DNA of 64,000 bases from Strigamia acuminata. Lineage: Eukaryota > Arthropoda > Chilopoda > Geophilomorpha > Linotaeniidae. The stretch spans positions 33,349,608 to 33,413,607 of the forward strand of contig OX442314.1 in assembly GCA_949358305.1 (NCBI GenBank), in the 5' to 3' direction. The position numbers were made by a program, and so were the translations under genes. Shown one piece after another: positions 10,558 through 20,656 of this stretch (its first letter is position 1; the number at the start of each line of letters is the position of its first letter). A model generated the notes under the pieces. The model was given only the letters and a program-made list of their open reading frames with translations. It made no database searches and was not told the DNA's origin.

Positions 10558-11308
10558 ATCAAGCACTCAGTGTGCAAGACGGATAGAAATGCCCCAACCC
10601 AACCTCATGATTGAGTTGTAAAATCAAAAGAGAAGCAGCTAATGTGACTGCGCGCGTCGACTCACGCTGACCACACTCATGCCTAAACTCTAAGAAATGG
10701 GACAAAACTTCTCTGCACCGTGGTGCAACGTGAGCAAAGAACTCAGTCCCTTGAACAGCTCACGCTTGCTTGCCTGTCAGAACACGGCGGGGCTCGTAGA
10801 CTGAACAACCAAAACTAGAAAGGATGACCCTTTGCCGCTTGGCAGCAGTAGTAGGGCGCGTATGTGTCCCTCGGGGCAGTGGAAGCACGACGTGCAACAA
10901 ACCGCTGTGGGACAAAGAAGAAACTCGAAGAACCACCGCCCTAGGGACGGCGTTCATTTCCGTGTAGACTGACCATGTGACTGGTCAAGATCTAAGACAG
11001 GAGACATGCTCAAGGGACATGACCCGAGCGTCTCAGTGCTCTGTGAGAGCGCAAACAACACAAAAAACGTTTTCTCTTGAAAGGGAAACCAAGAGGAGGA
11101 GGAGGGAGGTGGTCACTGTTCCGGACACAATTTCACTCTGGTCAGTAAAGACGCTAGACACTCAAGAGAAACCGCATTTTTCACTCACGTTTTGTGAAAA
11201 ACCAAAGATGTCCTTGACGATGTCGCATCGACGCATCTGAACGTTGAGCGCAGCCAACTCCCGGCTGAGTTGATTCAGCCATCGCTGACCGCAAGAACCG
11301 CGAGCTCG

Positions 11309-11327
11309 ATCCTGGGTCACGGTACCA
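11309..11327 (-). promoter_or_regulatory. candidate tRNA primer-binding site of a BEL/Pao-like element
   Basis: On the minus strand TGGTACCGTGACCCAGGAT follows nine T residues and an LTR-like end in CAACA. A TGG start just after LTR-terminal CA, preceded by a T run, is the usual BEL/Pao arrangement. The matching tRNA was not determined. Confidence 0.4.
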
Positions 11328-11335
11328 AAAAAAAA

Positions 11336-11560
11336 TGTTGCGGGCCGTGAGATGTACCGGCTGCACACATCAAGCTTGACGGGCGAGTTGCGCTTTGCAG
11401 CTCGCGCCCGTGGTCCTCGGTGTAGGCACGCAAAGGAGAGCGCGGTGACCTGCAGCTAGCTTTTGTAGAGCGACTCCAACACGACCCACGGCCTTGGTGC
11501 CTGGCGTCCAGTTCAGGTGCAGATTAGATATCTGCACGGCTCAAATGGAGAACTGGATCA
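11336..11560 (-). mobile_element. candidate 225-bp LTR (BEL/Pao-like), minus strand
   Basis: It starts TGATCC at the breakpoint inside the hAT transposase reading frame and ends CAACA next to the candidate primer site. No second LTR copy is present in the window, so the assignment rests on position and termini only. Confidence 0.38.
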
Positions 11561-11845
11561 GGTGGAGAAACTCTTAAGTTGTGCCTGGTTTATGCCACTG
11601 ACCATGCTGGATGCATTATTGGTTGTTGCAACAACACCTTTACTGCGCTGAATGCTCCAAACTTTTAGCATAGCGTCCAACGTATGCTGCAAATTTTCTC
11701 CAGTATGGTTTTCTGGTATGTGCTGACAATTCAGAGTAACTGGTTTCAACTCCCAATCCTTCGAAACGAAATGCACAGTTAGTGACATGTACGGCTCCAT
11801 CACAACGGATGTCCAACAATCCGTTGAGATGCAACAAATCTCCAT
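11558..11845 (-). pseudogene. hAT (ZBED-type) transposase remnant, central part
   Basis: The minus-strand frame begins near the family's T-x-D-x-W-T-S motif (STDCWTS), followed by MSLTVHF, KDWELKPVTL and the NNASSMV segment, which is the T-D-N-A-x-N-M motif with the first Asp changed to Asn. This order is diagnostic of ZBED-like hAT transposases, which cut and paste DNA by a D-D-E mechanism. The frame runs into the LTR-like insertion at its 3' side. The continuation is found at 9130 and below. Upstream, at 11846-12100, only short, frame-broken resemblance is seen. It is non-functional. Confidence 0.75.
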
Positions 11846-14530
11846 CTAGCTTAAAATTTCCTTGACTGATGCTACAATATCAATGTCCAACAAATTGAAA
11901 AAAAATGTCATTTGGTGTATCATATTTTTTGGAAATCCAGTGCTCAACGTCTTTGAGCAGATAATTGCAACCTATAACAATAGGTACATTAGAGGTAAAC
12001 TTACGCATTGCTGAAACCGTCCCTTGTTTACAAACTGCAAAGATTTTTCAAGACAGCTGGCAAATTTTCTTTCATGCAGCATAAATGCTACCGGAAAGAT
12101 TGGATTTCCCCCATCATTCTAATATTTTTCATGACTAGCGTTGAGACATAAAAATCCCCCATTTGGAAAATTGTGTTATATGTAGCAACTTGTGGTAATG
12201 CTTTGGTTTTGTTGCTTAAAGCAACGATGCTTCTTCCATACTTGATTGTACTTAGAAAAGCACAAACAACAACCATATCTGGAAACATTTGGATAGAATC
12301 AACAAATGGTGAAAACTGATGTGCTAATTTAATCAAACCAAATGAGGATTCATTTGAAACACACTCTCTCTCTCTCTTTAACTCAAGTTTTGGACTTGAA
12401 CCAAATCCTTGGGGCGATCGACAGACATGTGCTAAATCACTAACAACATTTTGCTTTGCAAATCAACAATGGGTCTGCAGCTTTGGCAAGGTGAGAATTC
12501 AAAACTTTTCTCCAGCGTCTCGTGGTCCTCCCTTAACCACGTGCCGTCTGTCCGAACACTCACAAAATTAAACAACACAGTGGTGTGTTTAGTGCTCTCG
12601 CGAAAAAAAAACTCAAACGCAAGGATGCGTCTTGAAAGCAATATGACAGCTGGGCACTTGTTAGAAATAGTGATGTCATTGGTCAGATGACCAACTTTTA
12701 GACATCTCGATGCCACCTGTCGTAAAAGACCACACACCCAAAACAATAACAAGAGAGCGCAAAGAATAATATTTAAAAATGAACAATAAGAATCAAATTA
12801 AAAACCTAACTTTTATATTTCAGAAATTAACCATCAAGAAAAACATGAAAGAACCGACATTGATGCAACAAAATGAGAAAAAATTCTCCACATTGCAGGC
12901 AACAGATGTCGATGGCATGGCCAGACTATCTTCAACACTTTCACTATTCAAATTAATAGGGTTCTTGACTGTATCATTATTGGATTTACTTACATTTTCT
13001 GAATTTGAAACTATATCATTATTATGATTCATTTTTTGTTTTTAAAATCTAATTGTTACCCTCAGGTGTTTCCTTAACTCCATTTTTACAAACTAATCTT
13101 GGTGTGATTGCCTCTGTTGATCCCATCAGTTCTTGTAAGATGTAATAAAAAGGACCCCTTTTTATTACAAACTTTGAAAATAAACATCTCCATGTAACAC
13201 CATTCCCAGTTGTTTTTATCCATTTCTTAGTTTCCAAGTATGTCTTCTACAAACTACCTTTGGAGTTCGTTGAATACTAGTATTTACTTCTGTGTTTAAC
13301 ATTGCACTCATCAAACCATCTTACAACATAATCTATTTGCTTTCAACTTTCAACTTTCAACTTTAAAATAATGAAGTGGTTACGTTTACGTTCGACGTGA
13401 ACGTATTGTTTTCAAGGCATGCTGTGATTGGTTGAGAGATGCATTGAATTTGATTGACGAAAGACCCCGCTCCGTCTACATTGCTAAATCTAACAAAATA
13501 ATCGATTATTTTCACACAAATAAAACCACACTACAGTATATGCTAACTTAAACAAATCCAAGAAAGTTGAAATTGCAATATAGATATACAGCACAAGCTG
13601 GCAAGAGTGCTGGAGCGTTAAAATGTTCCAGCCAAAATCTGAAATTAATTCCAGCAGGCAGTCGGTGTAATTCAAACTTATTATCAGCAAAAATATTTTG
13701 AAAAGCTTAAAAACACGGTATACATTCATTTCGAATATCACAACAACTACACTAAGCTGCTTATAACAAAAATAAAATTTGAAATCATGTGCAGATATAC
13801 TTACTTGAACAAGTCTGGGAGAATTAAACAGACTAGTGACGTTGGTATGACGAATAAGCACACTTTTTCTATCACGTCTGCCTGGTCACACGGGAACCAG
13901 TCCTGCGTTTAAATTTGTATTGGATGTATGAAATAGTGCTCTGAGCACATCCATCCACTAGTCTTTACAATTTATTTCTGTACTGTTTTGACGTAGAACA
14001 GAACTACTTGCACGTCATGGGATGACAGTCATGTTTGGCGTAAATGTAAATCAGTGCCAGCAATCTAACCACAAGTTCACGAGCAAACCTCACAATGAGA
14101 AACATTTCCCATCAAGAGACCAATACTGATAGTGTGGTGTATTGACACCACAAGGAATTATGCAATGTACAAGACATCATGCAGCTTCCATCTTTTCCCC
14201 CTAGTGACGGTTGGCCAGGTAACCATGCAATAAAGGAATCTACTTCTATTAGGGGAGTAGATCATGGAGGATGTTTAGGCCCAAACTCCTGGCTATTTAA
14301 TTTGTGTTATAGGACAAATACACAAAAGATAGCAAACACACCAACAAACTACAACAACAACTCCTAGCGCCACCTCCTGCACTTCGGCAGCATAGTAACT
14401 ACTATGCCCTTTTGTAGTTTAATTTCGAGTCTAAAGGAATGTTTGTTCAATTTTATAAACATGGAAATAAATCATTTGCCAGTTTATTGGACGAGCACGG
14501 CTGATAGAATACAAGAGATTGTGAGTTCAA
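11846..14530. other. unassigned stretch with an LTR-tail fragment and a promoter-like patch
   Basis: No gene is recognised. At 12509-12564 a short segment ending GTCTGTCCGAACACTCACA matches the last 55 bp of the LTRs at 20006, 27326 and 29850, so it is a fragment of that LTR family. A CT microsatellite lies at 12362-12379. At about 14130-14370 a GTGGTGT/ACACCAC hairpin, TATTTAAT and a CAACAACAAC leader look like an old LTR promoter, but no partner copy is present. Confidence 0.35.
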
Positions 14531-14537
14531 CGATTCA

Positions 14538-14543
14538 TTTATT
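14538..14543 (-). terminator. polyadenylation signal of the RhoGAP gene
   Basis: AATAAA on the minus strand, about 190 nt beyond the RhoGAP stop codon. It is the first such signal downstream in good position. Confidence 0.45.
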
Positions 14544-14730
14544 CCGATAATAGAAATAGAGAACAATTTTTACAATTTTTGCAATTTTAGCAACCGTTTG
14601 CACTGCTGTCATCTCCACAAGAAAATCCAGACTTGTATACTTGGAAACCAGCTGACGTTTAATTGGCACAACTATCATCATTGGAGTGGCACTTCTTAAA
14701 TAAATAAATAAATAAACATGCAAGGGAACT

Positions 14731-15914
14731 TCATGTGTTCATCTGTGTTCTTCTGTTTAAAAAACACTTGATCATTTCCCGAGTGTTGTCCTTTAAGTGT
14801 CCATTACTTTCCGGTTTAGAGTAAGTTTTTGGGGTAATTGTCGATATTTTTCTGCGTTGAAGAAATTGTCGAATCAAATCCCGTTCGAGTGAATTTTCAC
14901 TCTTCGGAACAACGGCGCTCGGAACGAAACCGATTTGATCGGCATACGTGATCAGAGTTCTAATAATTTCTGTTAAAATAAATTTTTTTTTCAAAAAAAC
15001 GTAAAAAAAATTTTATCCACTTTTTTTTGTGTTTTTCAATATTTTTACCCGAATGTGCGTAAACGTTTTCGCTGTAACTGTCATTTCCATCGAGCTGCAG
15101 TAAATCCGGAGTCAAAATGAGAGAAAGATGGCGCACGTCCATCTCGTTCGACGCACCAAACGAAAGCAATCGATTCAAAAACTTAAAAAAAAATATAAAA
15201 TAAAAATCGACATCAAAATCAACTTGCAATAATATTTATATTTACTAACCATCATGAAATAGCGAAGAAGGTTTAGATTTTGAATCGGCAGCAATGAACA
15301 CAACGACAAAGTGCATCTACGGCGCTCCTCTTCAGATTCCATATTCTGCGCCTTCAATAACGCACCGTGGAATTTCGCCAATATTAACGGTTCCGGTAAT
15401 TCTCTTAAGAATTGTTTGACTACGTCGCAAAGATCGTACACGGACACACGTTTTAAATCTAATCTTTGACTTTGAATGCTTTTCTGTTGATTAAAAACAA
15501 GATTTTAAACATTTTGAACGTCATTGTTTTTTTTTTTTTTAAATTTAATTTACTCTAAGTTGTTGTTGGATTGCAGACGATCCTTCCTTCCAAAACAGAT
15601 ATTGAGTTTCAAAATGTTTCTCTATGTTTGCCAGAATATGGACGAAAAATCTATATATGGGAAAATGAGAAAATTGTAAAAAGTTGTATTAATTTCTCTC
15701 TCCTTAAATGCACTTACGTTGGAATTGTTATTTGTTTTTGTTTGTCGACAATCGTGTGCGCCAAATGTTCGATCGGAACTCCAAACACTTTTTTAGTTGG
15801 TCGCAATTGGGCTCGTTTTCTCGTTCTGGGAGGTTTGATCCCCATACTGGTCAATTCTCCAACTGAAATTTGTCGCAGTTGTTCCCTCAAGATTTCCGTT
15901 ACGTATCCGTCCAT
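14731..15914 (-). CDS. ARHGAP11A: RhoGAP-domain protein, ARHGAP11A-like, five exons, 299 aa
   Basis: Exons on the minus strand are 15914-15718, 15650-15554, 15483-15250, 15181-15049 and 14969-14731. All four introns (67, 70, 68 and 79 nt) have GT-AG ends, and every junction keeps phase. The sum is exactly 900 nt, ATG to TGA. The product reads KKVFGVP (42-47), then the RhoGAP fold: LFWKEGSS (84-91), VVKQFLRELPEPL (119-131), ALLKAQ, LLRYF, NEM (188-190), LTPDLL, and IRTLITYADQIGFVP after it. The order and spacing, especially ALLKAQ and the L-I-x-Y-A-x-x-I-G-x-V-P segment, resemble ARHGAP11A, a RhoA GAP that acts in the nucleus and in cytokinesis. It is far shorter than the roughly 1000-residue vertebrate protein and keeps only the GAP domain and a basic tail. 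The catalytic arginine finger is Trp86 and the conserved Asn of the N-L-A motif is His194, so GAP activity is doubtful. No nearby gene shares its direction. Confidence 0.85.
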
Positions 15915-16203
15915 TCGTAATAATAATTTCTACGACAATATAAGTGACAAGCAAAAGCAATGCTGTTCACTTGAAGCGTGTGTGCTGGAAAATTCAAACT
16001 GACAAGTGAATCGACCCCGCCCCGTGCATATCATATCAACAAAAGTGACTATCAATCAATTGGACCTGGGGTCGTAGAGGTCAAGAAGATTAGATTTTAA
16101 TTGGTGACTGAATTATATCGAGAAATAAATTAGATAAAAGTTGGAATTGATTATATTTTATTGAGGTTGAGGTGTGGCGTTAGATTAGGCGTGCTTTTTG
16201 GGT

Positions 16204-16608
16204 TTAATCTTTAAACGCGGTGTTGTGCTTGGTCGCGTTGAATATGTCGACGTATTTGGATACGATTCCTGTGCGGTTGGTATTGGGCTTGGATGAGGTA
16301 GACCAATCAGCTGCTTTAAGAATGCAGTCTATCAAAACTCCTCTGCCCGCTGCAAACGAGGTAGAGGCAGCTCGTGTCGAGTGCGCTGAAAAAATAGATG
16401 TGTCCACCCCAGCTTCAGAAAGGAAGCTCTTGATCCAACGCGCAATGGTCGTGGACGAGACCGGCCCAAACGGCGGCGAGGCCGACAGAAACAGCTGTTT
16501 TGCAGCACCCCTATAGGGCTTGGAAAAATCCAAATAACACATATCTTTATCCCATTTTGATGCAACGTGGAAGGGGGCGATAGAGGCAGACTTTCGCGAA
16601 CCAATCAA
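16204..16608 (-). pseudogene. tyrosine recombinase, C-terminal catalytic fragment
   Basis: A minus-strand frame of 134 codons carries a C-terminal tyrosine-recombinase signature: TTIARWIKSFLSEAGV, then FSAHSTRAAS (the H-x-x-R box, His76 and Arg79) and ILKAADWSTSS. After that the usual region with the nucleophilic Tyr is altered; a Tyr occurs in VSKYVD, but the context is not typical. The first catalytic Arg lies upstream and is not in this frame. Such domains occur in DIRS, Ngaro and Crypton elements and in related genes of animals. It is a broken fragment lying directly next to a Copia gag remnant. Confidence 0.65.
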
Positions 16609-16675
16609 CGGAACGACGCAAAAAAGGAAAGATCTGCAGAAAGCAACTTAAGATCGGCTGCCCTGCCTGCCAAAG

Positions 16676-17196
16676 CTACGGCCAACAGTGTAGAGAGAAT
16701 GTCACTTGGGAATACTCCGACGGCAATAAATTCAAATATTGGTACCCGTGATGAGTTTCCGAGACGTCTTCGCCTATGTCTTTTAACTGGCGAACGTGAT
16801 AATCAACGCGCCAAATAAAGTCCACCATTTCTTCATCGGACTCGAGACGTAATCTGAGGAATTCTCGCCTCATCGCGGCTTGATGTGCGCAAGAGCTAGG
16901 GGCATATATCTTTGCTAATGTGTCCCACGATTCCTTTGGAGTGTCACATCGGTCGAGGGCCGATTTCTATATAAGGGCAATATATAAGTCCGAGGGTCTT
17001 ATCTTTATGACAGAGGAACTTCTTTCATTCTTTTTTGGTGACAGAAAAGGAAGAACTCATTCATCAAGGCCTCTGTCACGTAATGCCAGAGTCCTTCGGC
17101 TTTCAATAACATCTTCATGGACCGCTGCCATGACTCATAATTGCCCACGGATAGAATTAGGACTTTTCCACTTGTATTGTCCGTTGCCTTTTGCAT
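16676..17196 (-). pseudogene. Ty1/Copia gag remnant
   Basis: Two minus-strand frames together resemble the Copia gag (UBN2-type) protein. The N-terminal part, 17196-17005, has VGNYESWQRSMKMLLKAEGLW. The second, 16873-16676, has MRREFLRLRLESDEEMVDF and LKDIGEDVSE..YLNLLPSEY. A frame break and missing sequence separate them, and no Copia pol follows in the minus direction. It is a dead fragment. Confidence 0.68.
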
Positions 17197-18930
17197 GACG
17201 AAATCCAGTGATCAACCGCAAAAGAGCAAACATCGTGGCACTATGAATGGCACAAAAGCGTAGAAAAATTTCACTCATGTGATGCACAATATTCGAACGA
17301 CAAAATGTCGGAGCACTAAGTGATGTTTGAAGCGGAAACCTTCAACGGGGCAAATCACTTCTGAAGTGACGAAAAACTTCAACCGGCCAACACACGAACC
17401 TTCGATCGACCACCTGGGGTCGCGGGACAGTTTGCTTGCCACGGTAAGCACCGGTTGAAAATACAATTTTCGCTTGGCCGGAATGATCGAAGGGCGAAAA
17501 CGATGCTAATAAGGTCCCACCAAAAACTTAATAATACCTTAAATTCTAACAAAAATAGTTTGACAACTGAAAAATAAAAATTAGGCGAAAAGTGATGAAT
17601 CGAGCACGGCAATTGTCCTTGCGCGTGCCTCGCGTGAAAAACGCGGAAAATCGTCGAAAAATCACCAAAAAAAATTGAAATTGACCGCACACTGGGATGC
17701 TAAGTCATAAATCCTTGGTCTGCTTGCTAAATGCGCCTTACCCGGAGTACTAAGCGCCGTTGACACACGTCGAATTGCCGAAAACCGGAAAATAAATAAA
17801 ATTATTGTGAAATTCGCGAAAAACGCGAAAAACTCGATTATGTTAGACAAAAATAAGCTAATTGTTGATTGTGGATAAATAAACTGGTTAGTCCTGTTTG
17901 TAATCTGTGGCAAAACTTTGCTCAAAACGAGCAGCCATGTTTTATTTGCAAAAACATAAAGCCAAGTGGCAAATCGTACAGAGAAGAACAAATCTTACAT
18001 AATTTCCTCCAATGCGTGATGGAAAATCCATGTCAAGCCGTAGAGACTTCTTCAAGACGAACACTAAGCCTTTTTGCATTGCCCTTCTGACCGCAAGCAT
18101 TCAAGTCACGTGACCCAATGACCTCCCAAGTAAGCGGATGCCTGCAACCTATCTGCACACTGCCTGATGACACCTGTCATACTACAAGACCCCTTTCGCG
18201 CAAATAAGATTGCTTTCAACGTACACACTATTTCCCCCTCTTCTATTCAAGTACAGTACCGCATCTTAACTATACAACATATTACCCATGACACCTTGCC
18301 CTTGACAGAACCTAAAGGATTATATATCCAAAAGATATGATTCACCGAAACGAGTCTATTTTCCCGCTCCTCGACTCTTTTTCCATTCCAAAATAACTAA
18401 ATGCAAAAAAGAAAAAAAGAAAAAAAAAAAATGAGAAACTGACACAGATATACGTAACCAAGGTTTCAGATTGAATTAAATCGCCAGCCGTACAAAACTG
18501 ATGGAAAACTTCTTCACGGAATCCATGCTAATCTTAGCTTGCCGCCTTTTTCACATGTCAGGTGACACTCCCTGACCTTTGAGACGAGCGCCTTCTTTCC
18601 CAATCCTCCGTGCCAAACCTTTTAAATCCGAAAAGGAGGAAAGTGGAAAGTGAACCATAACAAGGGAAACACGCCATCGTCATGGAAACGGATGCAAAAA
18701 TAACTACATGTATCATACCACTTGGAAAAGAAAATAAACAAAATTTGCCTCCATTTATACAAAAAAATTTTTCTCAGAAACTAATGGATAGATTTTGATA
18801 AAATTTTAGGTGAATAAAGTAGGATGTTCTACAAGCATCCAGTTAAAATTTCATTAATTTTCCTCTATTTTTTCCCGAGATACAGCCGGGAGAATCAACA
18901 TGATGCGTTAGTAAACTTACTTTTGCCCCC
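17197..18930. other. unassigned intergenic stretch
   Basis: No gene, RNA or full element is recognised. Repeated AAAACGCG(A)AAA words occur at 17620-17850, and a poly-A/G run at about 18405-18435. The last 200 bp may belong to a Tc1/mariner-like end (next entry). Confidence 0.5.
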
Positions 18931-18951
18931 CACTGTATATATACAGGGTGG
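18931..18951. mobile_element. two Tc1/mariner-like ends facing outward across a TA run
   Basis: Leftward from TATATATA (18936-18943), the sequence read on the minus strand is CAGTGGGGGGCAAAAGTAAG. Rightward, it is CAGGGTGGAAGAAAAGT. Both start CAG next to TA and resemble Tc1/mariner inverted-repeat ends. Full elements or matching opposite ends were not found. Confidence 0.4.
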
Positions 18952-19598
18952 AAGAAAAGTCTGTTCCCCTCAAATATTTCCTCAGCAATTGCATCTAGGC
19001 CAACTTTGATAAAGCGATTGTATAGGAAGTTGGGTGAGAGCAATCCATTGGTGTCATCAAATTTGACCTTGGGGGCCATTTTCAAAGTCATTCACTTGCT
19101 AACTTCTAAACCAATCAGGTTAGAGAAAAATTTCCAATTACAAAGTTGTAGAGCACCATCTAATTAGTACTATCCAATTTATCTTAGTCATCTTAAGTTA
19201 AATGTTTTCTTTTTAAAAAGGAGACAAATCAGAAAATAAATCAGCGAAACAAAATTTTTTATTCTTGTGATAAAATAATTATTGAGGCATTAAAAAAAGG
19301 CAGTGGTTTTTCTTGTTTGCTTGCATAATAATGCACACTTGAATACGTTTATTTAAGTAATTTAGTATTTTTCTAGTAGAAATTTAAGTTTTGTCACATT
19401 TAGGCTGGCTTTATTTTAGCTGATTTGTCTCCAAATAATTATCATAATTTACATCTGTATTTTTCTTATTTTCTAGCTTATTATGATTAAAACCAGAGTT
19501 GATGTATTGGTCTTTTAAAGGCACAGAAAAAACACTATTTGAAATTGGACCAGCACTTGGTAATGTTTGGTTATTCTCAGCATTCATTAATCATTACA
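18952..19598. other. AT-rich stretch, no gene recognised
   Basis: It contains only short AT-rich frames. It separates the mariner-like end from the endogenous viral element. Confidence 0.5.
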
Positions 19599-20005
19599 CT
19601 AAAATTGTGCACTTTGCAGACCTGGATTCCATGGCACTTGACTTGATGTTTGTGCATCCGTATAATAATATTTGCGAGAGTATTCATATAAGTATTTTGA
19701 CACCCAAGATTCTTCTTTTTTTACTTGCATTCCGCACTTGTCAGCATTGTTGGCTAATTGACTAACAAAAGAATCTATATATTTTTCACGTGTTAGACCT
19801 AAATCATCCAAATCTATTTCTTTGGGTATACGCAAGCAAACAACTTGATTGACGCCTTGTCCTAATTACGACGCTACAGTTACATTCTTCTGCTGTAAGA
19901 AGAATTAATAAAGTGGTTAACAAGGTCCATCCTTTTTGTCTTAACCCTTCTAGCCATGCTTCACTTCCTTGTTGATACCTTGGTCCTTGTAATGGGTCAC
20001 CATTA
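19599..20005 (-). pseudogene. endogenous viral element: mononegavirus-type L polymerase, catalytic-core part
   Basis: On the minus strand the segment carries landmarks of the L (large) RNA-dependent RNA polymerase in the correct order: an EGLRQKGW block (about 19950-19927), the site of the GDNQ motif (19862-19842, here with Val instead of Asp), and then VKKEESWVSKYL (about 19715-19680), which fits the family's K-x-E-E-T-W-x-S region. The parts lie in different frames, with stops between them. Family knowledge: L copies and transcribes negative-strand RNA genomes in the cytoplasm. Here the copy is broken, and the changed catalytic motif and frameshifts make it inactive. Its 5' side is cut by the LTR retrotransposon at 20006. 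The other half lies at 27955-29176. The host virus group (rhabdo-like or another) is not resolved. Confidence 0.75.
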
Positions 20006-20634
20006 CGTGACCGGCTGCCCACACAGTCTGTCACTTCACTGCAACACACGGCGCTTCCCAGCTCTCGCGCACCTCGTGTGTTTCTCGTGCGCGACCTGGC
20101 GCGGTCCCCGCACCAGATGGAGCTGTTGGTCATTGGCTCCGGCCAATTGGGAACCGGAAGTGCCCCTTCCGGAAGTGGTGGGCCCCGCAGTAGCCTGACA
20201 GTTGATTCTTGACCAGCATGGCGAACGGTCGTGTTCCGACCTTCTTCGCAATGCCGATCGTAGGAGAGACCCGAAGGACCGACGCAGCAATGCTGTCGCC
20301 GGTCGGGACCTGAGCGTCCAACACGCCGTGTTCGCCGCACGTTTCTAAAGAACGTTGCGACGACGCGGCACAAACTGCAATAACCGATCTCGCGTGTCAT
20401 GGCGATCTACCGATTGCCGTGACACGTGGTCAATCAGGAATAGCGGCAAAACCGCTATTACATTTGGGAAATACACCTTGAGACACCATATCATACCCCT
20501 AGACAACAATAAAGCAATAACCAAAACCTAAACTTGTGTCTTTCGTGTATTTCGTGGATTTAATCATCGTGTGTGTTGCGTCCAGCGCCTCGCGGTCCTC
20601 CCCAGACCACGTGGCGTCCGTCCAAACACTCACA
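20006..20634 (+). mobile_element. 5' LTR of the 7.95-kb element
   Basis: It begins CGTGACCGG where the 3' copy has TGTGACCGG, so its first base has mutated from T to C. It ends CGTCCAAACACTCACA. AATAAA occurs at about 20508-20513. Confidence 0.88.
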
Positions 20635-20638
20635 ATTG

Positions 20639-20656
20639 TGGGCCCGTCCGAGATTT
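20639..20656 (+). promoter_or_regulatory. primer-binding site of the 7.95-kb element
   Basis: TGGGCCCGTCCGAGATTT begins four bases after the LTR end. The TGG start pairs with a tRNA CCA end, and G-C-C-C-G-T-C-C-G is close to the tRNA-Pro-type site at 31009. It is absent after the 3' LTR, as expected. Confidence 0.6.

Larger units (their letters stand above)
9131..11335. other. body of a decayed insertion splitting the hAT pseudogene
   Basis: This stretch separates the two halves of the hAT transposase. Together with the LTR-like 11336-11560 and the primer-site-like 11309-11327, it is best read as a truncated minus-strand retroelement. No coding domain is recognised in it, and its right-hand (plus-strand low-coordinate) end near 9131-9150 is not defined by any repeat I could find. 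Confidence 0.35.

Noticed and set aside
15571-16002. Plus-strand 143-codon frame opposite the RhoGAP exons
   Set aside because: It is antisense to exons 1 and 2 of the RhoGAP gene and spans their intron; no domain is seen.
19804-20400. Minus-strand 198-codon frame as a single protein
   Set aside because: It fuses complement of the LTR with part of the viral fossil, so only the portion below 20006 belongs to the fossil.
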